From the NCBI RefSeq assembly GCF_001039355.2, contig NW_019775447.1, forward strand, positions 191,758-255,757: DNA of 64,000 nucleotides, read 5' to 3'. A model generated the notes under the pieces. It saw only the letters and a list, made by a program, of their open reading frames with translations. It did no database searches and was not told the DNA's origin. Positions within the stretch are counted from its first letter, which is position 1; each line of letters opens with the position of its first letter. Positions 56,690 to 64,000 of this stretch are shown piece by piece. The translations under genes were made by a program, and so were the position numbers. This DNA is from Lingula anatina (Eukaryota; Brachiopoda; Lingulata; Lingulida; Lingulidae).

Positions 56690-59600
56690 TTATGGAAGGT
56701 ATTTCTTTCCTTTAAATCTTGGAATGACATGCAGATCTCGAACATCATCATGGTTGAGAAGCCAGCACAAATAACGCTCAGATCCCATGCCCCAACCACT
56801 GGTCTTCATTGGCTTCTCTGTGCGCATGTCTGTGTACCATGTGTACGAACTGTGAGGTACAGCGTGGTGGTCCAAGGCCTGCTCAACTTCAGTTGCTGTA
56901 GCATGACGTTCACCTAGACCAAGGGTTTCTCCTAGGCCAATCAAAAGATCAGCAGCCAATGCCTTCTTGCGTGTATCATCAGTATAACACTGGTAGAAAG
57001 GAACTCCCAAGTGGTCCATCTCTGTCAGCCAGATGGCCCCTCCATACTTGTCAATCAAAAAACGTTCTCCCCTTCTGGTTACTTTTTTCCCCATTTCTGG
57101 CTTACCAGGGACCACATCTTCATAGCAATCATCGCTTGGAAACATTGCAATCGCTTGGTCCACTGTGACACGTGGCAGTGATTTTCCACCCTTCATAATT
57201 TCAACGAGTTGCTCTGCATGTTCTGTTGTCCCTGCTGTGGCCAGGATAAACTGCCTGTGTGATTTCAGCATGCTCTTTGTCAGGTGATAGATGTAGCCCT
57301 CAGCAACACTGATTGCATCATCCATCTTTCCGAGTAACTCGCATTCTATATGGTAGAACTGGTTCAGATGAGTTGCATCAGGGTCCTCTCCACGGAAGCT
57401 TGGAGATATGTAGTATGTGCCTTGAAGGCCATCTTGGAAACGCAAGAAGTATTCTAGGGTGAATTGCATGGAATCTGCCAGGAAGATCTTTTGCCCAAAC
57501 AAGTCGATTTGGACTGGCTCTGAATCTGATCCCAATCCCATGGGAGAAGAGATGCAATCAGTGGTCAGTGGGGTCAGGGCATAATTGTACTTGCACCGCT
57601 GGTTGAAGTAGTCAACTGTGGCATGGAACAGCGTGTTCTGAACCTGAAAGACATTTTGGTACCAAGTGCTGTGGATGGCTGCAATTGAATGGGTCTCTGG
57701 GTCTTCCCAAGATTTAGGTGCTGTAATGGAATCTGTTGTTAAAAAAGAATGCAGACTTTTTAATTCACTGTCATCCCCCTCAGGGCCATCTGCAGAGGAT
57801 ACAAAGCCAAGGTAGGTCTTCCTATACTCTGCCTTTGAGTTGTTCCTTGTTTTTCTTGCAGTGCTGTTGGTAGCAAACACAGGTATAAGCTTCACATGAG
57901 CATAATCAATTTCACACCCTTCAAAGATCATTGCACAATGCAAAGCCCCAAGACTCTTCTTGAGTAAATTTGCTACTTTATAGCCAGCAATAACAAGCTT
58001 TCTGTAGTCTTCATTTTCAAGGTTGAATATGTCACTTGACAGGTGCCTTCTTGGGGCCAGCACTGTAAACCCAGGGGTGTTGGGAAAGGGTGTCAGGAAG
58101 GCTACATGGTCTTCATCTTCCCAAACCCGCCAGTGTTCCTCTTCATTTCGCACAATTCTGGCAAAAAGGTTGTTATCTGAAGATTCACCATGGAAAACAT
58201 TGCTTACATTCTGTAATGCTGATAATGATGTTATAGACTTTTTGATGCGATCAAGTTCTTGATTGGAAAGTCTGGGGCCATTTTTGGATGATACATAACC
58301 TGGGTATTCGTCATTATATTCTTCATCTGCTGATGTCACTGGTTCCCAGACTTGACCCAGACCGTGCAAAGGCACAAGCTTCATGTGAGCTGGAAGCATT
58401 GGTGATGGTGCTGATACCATGGCACATCTCTGTACTTTAAGTTTCTTTTGCAGAAATGGGACAATGCCATGGACTTCCATCATCAAAGCTTCATAATCTT
58501 GAAGGGGCATTTGAAACAAGTCAACACCCTTCTTGGTAGATTTTGATGTAATAAGTATTACGCCTGGTGTTGAAGGGTACTCATGAAGATGGATATTGCA
58601 TTCTTTGCCATCTTTGATTTTGAGGTGATCTCGTGGCATTGGATTCGGGCCTGAACCTTTCATCATCACTTCTGAGGCAATGGCTCCATTTTTCTCCATA
58701 GATGCAACAAACATGACATTAGAATTAAACTCAACTGCAATATTGCCATCTTTGTCAACTGCTACAATGCCCCCCTTGTGGTTCTGAAGGTTATTCTCAA
58801 GGGAATACTTGCAGGCCTCTTTAATAGAGAGCTTTTTGTAGTCAACCAACTTGGCAACATCATGAGCCATGGCATTTCTTAGGAAAGCTTCCCCATCACC
58901 TGAGCATGCAACTGCAACCCTCTCATCAGCAAAGCAACCAGCACCTGGTATTCCTGTGTCACCAACTCTTCCCTCCATCTTATTCAGCACCCCACCAGTG
59001 GATGTAGCTACTGCAAGGTTACCATATACATCTACAGCAACAGCACCAACAGTCTGAGGATGGTTGTGTTTTGATTTGGAAGATGCCACTTGCCTGAATT
59101 GCTGTTCTCGCATGAATGTTTTGAAGTATTTGTTTGGTACAGTAGCCAAACCATTCTCTTTGCTAAGGGTTTCAGCTTTTTCACCAATCAGAAGAACATG
59201 TTTGGTTTTGTCACAAACCAATCGTGCAGCTTCAACTGGGTTCTTCACACTTTTCAAACATGCTGCAGCTCCACATTTTCCAGTATTCCCGTCCATTATG
59301 CATGCCTCAAGCTCATGCTCCCCAGATGCATTGAGCACAGCTCCTTTGCCTGCATTGAAAAGGAAACAGTTCTCCAAGCTGACAACAGTGGCCTGAACAG
59401 CATCAAGACTAGGTTTCCCTTCAGCCAACATCTTAGAACCAACTGATAGTGCAGCCTGCATGGCAAACTCAATCAACTTCTTAGCTTTGTTGTCTTGCTT
59501 GAAGTCCTCACCAGCACCAGCATGGAGAACAATGGAGAATGGATGTTCACTTTTGCTTGACATCTGTAAGCTTTCCAGAGCACCCATCTGCTTGGCAAGA

Positions 59601-62578
59601 GAAAATGGCACAACAGTCTGCATAACAGCATCTATGCTTTGCCTTAGTGTCTCCAAAAACTTTGAAATATGGCACTGATAAAACCCATTGGCTGCAATTT
59701 GAAAGGCTATCTTGTCTGGTTTAGCATGGTAGGCTATGCAAAGTTGATTTGGAGCATAAACATTTGCCACAGAAGTGACAAGACCCTTAACACCATCATT
59801 ACCTGTGAAATATACCTCTGGTATCTGAAGCATCTTCAGGTATGAAATAAGGGTTGCATCAACATTTGCTTCGGTCAAGAGGATATTACGCAATGCTGCA
59901 ATATGAGGTCCGAATGCCTTGCCTTGTTTGGTTTCTCTTATCAGGTTTTTGTGCATTTGAACCGCAGCAGCAAATTTTGGAAAGAGGACACAATGTGGTT
60001 CTTTGGCTATAAGGGAATCTATGAAGCTCCGTGATTGGTCTGTAACTGGCATTGTTGGATCACTTCTCCCATCTATAAAGCGGCGCACATGAGTAGGTTC
60101 CACCATCAAAATCTTCAAAGTGCTTTTGGTCAAATGCAATGCAAGCTGTGTTGAAAGGTTCATCCAAATGTTGATCAAACGTTGTTCCCGCATAAGATTC
60201 ATAATGTCAGGAAGCATGGGTATATCTAGTTCACTCACAATGCGATCACTGCCATTGGTCGGGATATTTGTCTGGATTTTCTTTTGGTCTTGTGTTGAAA
60301 TATGGAAGTCCAGGGGACAAGCTGGGATGGATGACATTACAGGGTCAAGGTTTTCGTCGAATGAGAGATTTTTTGGAAGGTGGGTTAATAGATAGACCAA
60401 GGCACCTGGTACTGTTGCATCCACACTAGTGTGTTCTACTAGCATACCTGTCTTGCCATCCTTATACACAACAAGGTTGATGACTTTGTCATAGTAGCGA
60501 GAATGCTGGGTACCATTCCCAAGACGGGTGGCCTCTAAGATTTTACTCCTGGTATCAGGTGCATTTCTTTCCTCCAAGCTGAGGGCTAGGATGGCGCTCT
60601 CCATGATATGGATGGCTTCACTGGCACCTCTTTGGATCAATGATCCCCGAATACCAGCCCATGTTGGACGATCAAGGGCTGAAAAAGGAGCTATGCTAGG
60701 TGGGGCATCATCATGTCTAGTAACTGCTTGCAGCTGTTGGTAGATTTTCTCTAATGAAACAGGTTGGCCATTTGGTTGGATGACATCGACCTATATAAAA
60801 TAAAGCATACAATGAACGTTAGAACTTTATAGCAAAATTTTCAAAGAAATTATGCTGAGGTGTTCACTGTAAACTACAAACAACTACTGTTGCAGTGTGC
60901 AAATGGAGTTTTTAACCTGCATTGCAAGTAATAAATATGAGGGCATTCAGAACAATTTAATCAGTGGATCAGTTAGTCTGCGGATCATCTGTTCTGAATG
61001 CGCTCTATGCCATGTGTTGTTATTTAGCATTGATTGTTTGTTAGAGAAACATTGATATCCAAGATTATAACAGTGAAAAATTACAAATGTCATTTGTCTA
61101 AGGGACCATTCCCACAGATATTTGGATCGATCTATCTCCCTGGGGAGTCTCACTAAATTGTTATCATCTTAACTGGGCTAAATGTCTGACACACCCAGTA
61201 AAGCTGTTAGGGGTCATTATCTTTACCCCCTGGTTCAGTAGGTGTGACAGACAGTTAAGTCCCATAGTTAATAGCAAATTAGTGAGACACACCAGGGAGT
61301 TAGACCGATCCAGATGGATCGATCTAGGCATGGGAACCCAGTCTAAGATAAGACTGAAATCTTTAGATAAAGGATAGGTCTAAATTTATATGTTAGCAAA
61401 TGCATTTGTACGAGTCGAGTAAAAAAGAAATGAAATCACTATCATAACCCAATTCATACACTGTTTTGGACCAATAACTACTTTGCTTTTACAAAATGTG
61501 AATATAAACATTGATAGATTGAATGACCAAACAAAAACAAAAGCCATGTAACACATTTTCACAATGATAACGTAGTCTTTTTTAAAATAAATATGTAAAG
61601 GTATACAGAAGGACTGCTATCTTGTTCCAGGCATCTGGGGAGCTGACAGACTTAATACTCGACTATAAAGCAATAATCGGTTTTTTTTTTTAGTTATTGA
61701 GTCTACTTTTTATTGTTTTCGGTGTTAAAATATAAAAGTACCTTAAAAGCTGCCCCTTTGTGTAAAACGACGACGTGTCGAGAGTTTGTAAATGTAGCAA
61801 GAGTATCCATTTCTAGACCTGGAACTCTGCTTGAAGACAGCATGTAATGAGCCTGGCTGGTCTCCAGTCGTTCTCCTCGTTCCATTCCAATGCAGTTGGT
61901 GAGATGTTCCGGTCTTGCCTGTTGTATAAATTTTGTTTAAGTTTTTGTTATATCTTAATCTTTCCAGATAAAAAAACTTTCACATAAAACATACCAAGTC
62001 AAAACCTTCTTAGTCAAATTTAGGTTATTTAGATTACATTACATAAAAAATCAGTTTTGGATTAACGAATTCTACAGACATTACAGGCGACTAATATTAG
62101 GTAGGCCTACACAACAAATTGAATAACTGCATGCAGTGGTATTTGATACTGCAGTGGTATTTGATATCTAGATCTCAATCATAAATACTAATTAAAAAAA
62201 TTACCCTATTAGTAAAGAGCTAAAAGAAACTCTCACCTTGACACAAGCTGTAGCGTGCAACAGGGTAGCAGCCCTACGCAGCTGGTCGCTGTGCTTCTCG
62301 TCGTCCTCTAAAAGACCGGTTATCACCGTAGAATTGGGAATTGGGCATCGAAGGGACAGCAGGCTTTCATGGAAACCCTCAGTGGCCCAGTTATCCTTGT
62401 CTTTCACAGCCTCGGTGAAAGCTAATTGTATCTTCTCCCCTGTTCCATCTTCTTGCAATGCGTGGAGCCTGCTTTGGAAGTCGTCAAACCTTTCCTTGTC
62501 CAATAGCTGATCCATAACACGGGTCAGCTCACTCAAAGTGGACTCCAATGTTGGGACTGGGTATTTCAAACTAGTCAT
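56690..62578 (-). CDS. Fusion enzyme: carnitine acyltransferase - asparaginase - HIT x2 - AsnRS-like domain
   Basis: Three exons (62578-62237, 61918-61742, 60790-56690), all in phase 0, predict 1539 residues. Residues 1-585 match choline/carnitine acyltransferases: YPVPTLESTL, GEKIQ, SSSRVPG and HVVVLHKG, with the catalytic His at about 293 in EHTSVDAT and a late QLCIAYHAKPDKIAF. Residues about 588-875 are an Ntn-type isoaspartyl peptidase/asparaginase (LHAGAG, FNAGKGAVLN, nucleophile Thr about 753 in HPQTVGAVAVD, DTGIPGAGCFAD). Residues about 895-1195 hold two HIT-like domains (AHMKLVPLHG; DYAHVKLIPV). Residues about 1200-1539 are a class II synthetase core like AsnRS (SPSFRGEDPDATHLNQFY = motif 2; GWGMGSERYLCWLL = motif 3); no OB-fold anticodon-binding domain precedes it. 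The acyltransferase GxGxDRHL-type motif is degenerate (GKAFGPHIAAL). The Met at 62578 is preferred over one further upstream, which would precede an implausible Phe/Leu-rich run. Cytosolic location is likely, since no signal peptide is seen. Confidence 0.85.
60951..61012. mobile_element. Family 1 MITE remnant
   Basis: A 62-bp piece with ATTCAGAAC at one side and GTTCTGAAT at the other, and GGATCAGTTAGTC in between, as in the copy at 33098. It lies in intron 2 of the fusion-enzyme gene. Confidence 0.55.
61104..61348. mobile_element. MITE, family 3, in fusion-enzyme intron 2
   Basis: About 245 bp with ends GGGACCATTCCCACAGATAT and the mirrored GATCTAGGCATGGGAACCC, plus inner arms GGATCGATCTATCTCCCTGG. 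It is the cleanest copy of this family in the window. Confidence 0.75.
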
Positions 62579-62694
62579 GTTGCTGAAAAAAAAAAGAAAG
62601 AAAGAAAGAAAAAAAATCTGCCATAGCCTACAGACAATTCCTTTCCAAAGAAAAGAATAAGACACCCTCTATAAAAAGGGGTGTTAAAACATTC

Positions 62695-63590
62695 ATTCTC
62701 AGTATATAGGTCCATTTAACTCTTTTTTTATTTTATTAAAAGTAAGCGAGTGGACGAATTATTTGTCAAACTGGAACTTAACTAACATGATTCTAGCAAC
62801 TTATAAAATAAAATAATAATTACTAGTTTTATTTGTTCTCACACAAACAACAAACAGACTTATTTTAAAACCATCTCACATTCTCTAACCGATCTAGTTC
62901 ATTTTACCAAAGTACAAAATCTTCAACTTGTCAGGAATCCAGTATGATGTCTAACGTCCCAGAAAATGTTCTCACTGTTTGTTTCAAATAACTCAATAGA
63001 TAGCGGCGTTTACTTTCACGGTGTCGCCGGATCTTTAAAAATTGAAAAACCTTCATTATGTTTCTTGACACACGTCATTGTTTTTAGTTGCTTGATGTTT
63101 TTCGTAACATTTAAACCATTGATAAGATCTTCAATTCAATTTTATTCATTATTAGCAAGAGAATGTGGTGACAAGACAGTCAATTGTTTTAAATGAAACG
63201 CAGCAAAACTGCATTCTCATAGAGAGTAATTTGCAAAACCTTCTTTACCATGCATTGTGAACAAATTTACTTGAAATGAGAACAAAATGTCTCAGTAAAA
63301 TAAATGTGGATCTTGAAATATCCCGTAAGCCTGGTCTTGTTTGTATTAATAACGTGCGAATATTATCCAAAGTTCATTTTTATGTTATTTTTAAATCTTT
63401 CATTACCAAAATAGGCCTTCGTTACTTCATCCCCATGCCAGCAAGACATAAAAATTTCAAGATTTTGAAAAAATCCTAGATTTATCACTTTCTGTCGTCA
63501 AAGATCTAGAAAAAGTAGAATTCGCGACTATATCTTTAACTTCATTTTTCACTTTTCTGTTTTCTTCAAATGGACCTATATACTGAGAAT
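62695..63590. mobile_element. Candidate TIR element upstream of the fusion-enzyme gene
   Basis: ATTCTCAGTATATAGGTCCA at 62695 extends to a 23-base perfect inverted repeat with 63568-63590, so the ends lie 896 bases apart. The interior has no open frame I can recognise. It begins about 115 bases upstream of the fusion-enzyme ATG, where its promoter would be expected. Confidence 0.55.
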
Positions 63591-64000
63591 GAGTCAAAAG
63601 ATTTCATGAAATAAATATCCATTATAGTTAAAACGATTTCAAAAACTAGTACCTTATTTGCTACCAAGAGTAACCTGACGTGAGTTCATCTAGCCAGCTA
63701 TAAAGTATACCCAATAATAAGGTGCATTTCACATGCTCGGAAGTATCAAAAAATAAAATTGAATGAATTCAAAGTTGTATTTATTTTTTAAAAGATATAT
63801 GTATATAGAACAAAAATACAATTTTACATCTATATTGATTTTTTACCATATCTATACATTATATAAGGAGCCTAAAATGTAAAGTACACATATGTATGTT
63901 CCAGCAACGTGTGTTCCGGGCCATATAATCTTAATTTTTATATTGCGTTCCGATATATTTTGTAATGATTCAGTCATGGTAAATTATGACGTAAAAATTA
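63591..64000. other. AT-rich sequence to window end
   Basis: No gene, RNA or clear repeat was recognised in the last 410 bases. Confidence 0.6.

Noticed and set aside
62576-62665. Start of the fusion enzyme at the upstream Met near 62665
   Set aside because: It would add a Phe/Leu/Ser-rich stretch encoded by a poly-pyrimidine run that looks like an intron end before the ATG at 62578. The shorter start begins just ahead of the YPVPTLESTL motif expected at acyltransferase N-termini.
1-64000. tRNA, rRNA or other structured RNA genes
   Set aside because: I looked for tRNA boxes and long conserved stems outside the MITEs and saw none I could support. A covariance-model scan was not possible.

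Overview
This is animal nuclear DNA. It is AT-rich, has introns with consensus GT-AG junctions, and carries many miniature inverted-repeat transposons, microsatellites and assembly gaps (a 317-base N run plus five single Ns). The genes (TIMP, TIL inhibitor, Ly6/uPAR, membrane-anchored GH20 hexosaminidase) fit an invertebrate metazoan. A lophotrochozoan such as a mollusc or brachiopod is my best guess, but the window alone does not prove it.

Left part, 1-30.6 kb, minus strand: a two-exon secreted TIL-domain protease inhibitor (487-1434) lies downstream of one very large gene (3552-30026). That gene has a signal-peptide exon followed by nine tandem copies of a four-exon TIMP (tissue inhibitor of metalloproteinases) N-terminal module. 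Each module ends in a lysine-rich linker of 3 to 7 copies of a 21-residue repeat. All 37 coding exons are phase-compatible and their lengths sum to 6699 nt, predicting 2232 residues with no internal stop. I regard this as one of the two most notable objects in the window.

Middle, 30.6-47.8 kb: mostly intergenic and transposon-rich. On the plus strand it holds a three-exon gene for an 80-residue secreted cysteine-rich peptide (33393-34291) and the last exon of a GPI-anchored Ly6/uPAR-type protein (36737-37045). It also holds a hAT transposase fragment, a 5-kb element with inverted ends and THAP-coding exons, and a 2.5-kb inverted-repeat element containing a second nested one.

Right part, 47.9-64 kb: a plus-strand, three-exon, type II membrane-anchored GH20 (hexosaminidase D-like) enzyme with a glutamine-rich tail (47923-51989) converges on a minus-strand three-exon gene (56690-62578). 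The latter predicts a 1539-residue fusion: carnitine acyltransferase, Ntn-type asparaginase/isoaspartyl peptidase, two HIT-like domains, and an AsnRS-like class II synthetase core without a recognisable anticodon-binding domain. This is the second notable object. The DNA between the two genes contains near-duplicate blocks around single Ns and around the long gap, which look partly like assembly artefacts.

The two inhibitor genes at the left would act in the extracellular space on metalloproteinases and serine proteinases. The GH20 enzyme and the fusion enzyme are metabolic and show no obvious link to them.
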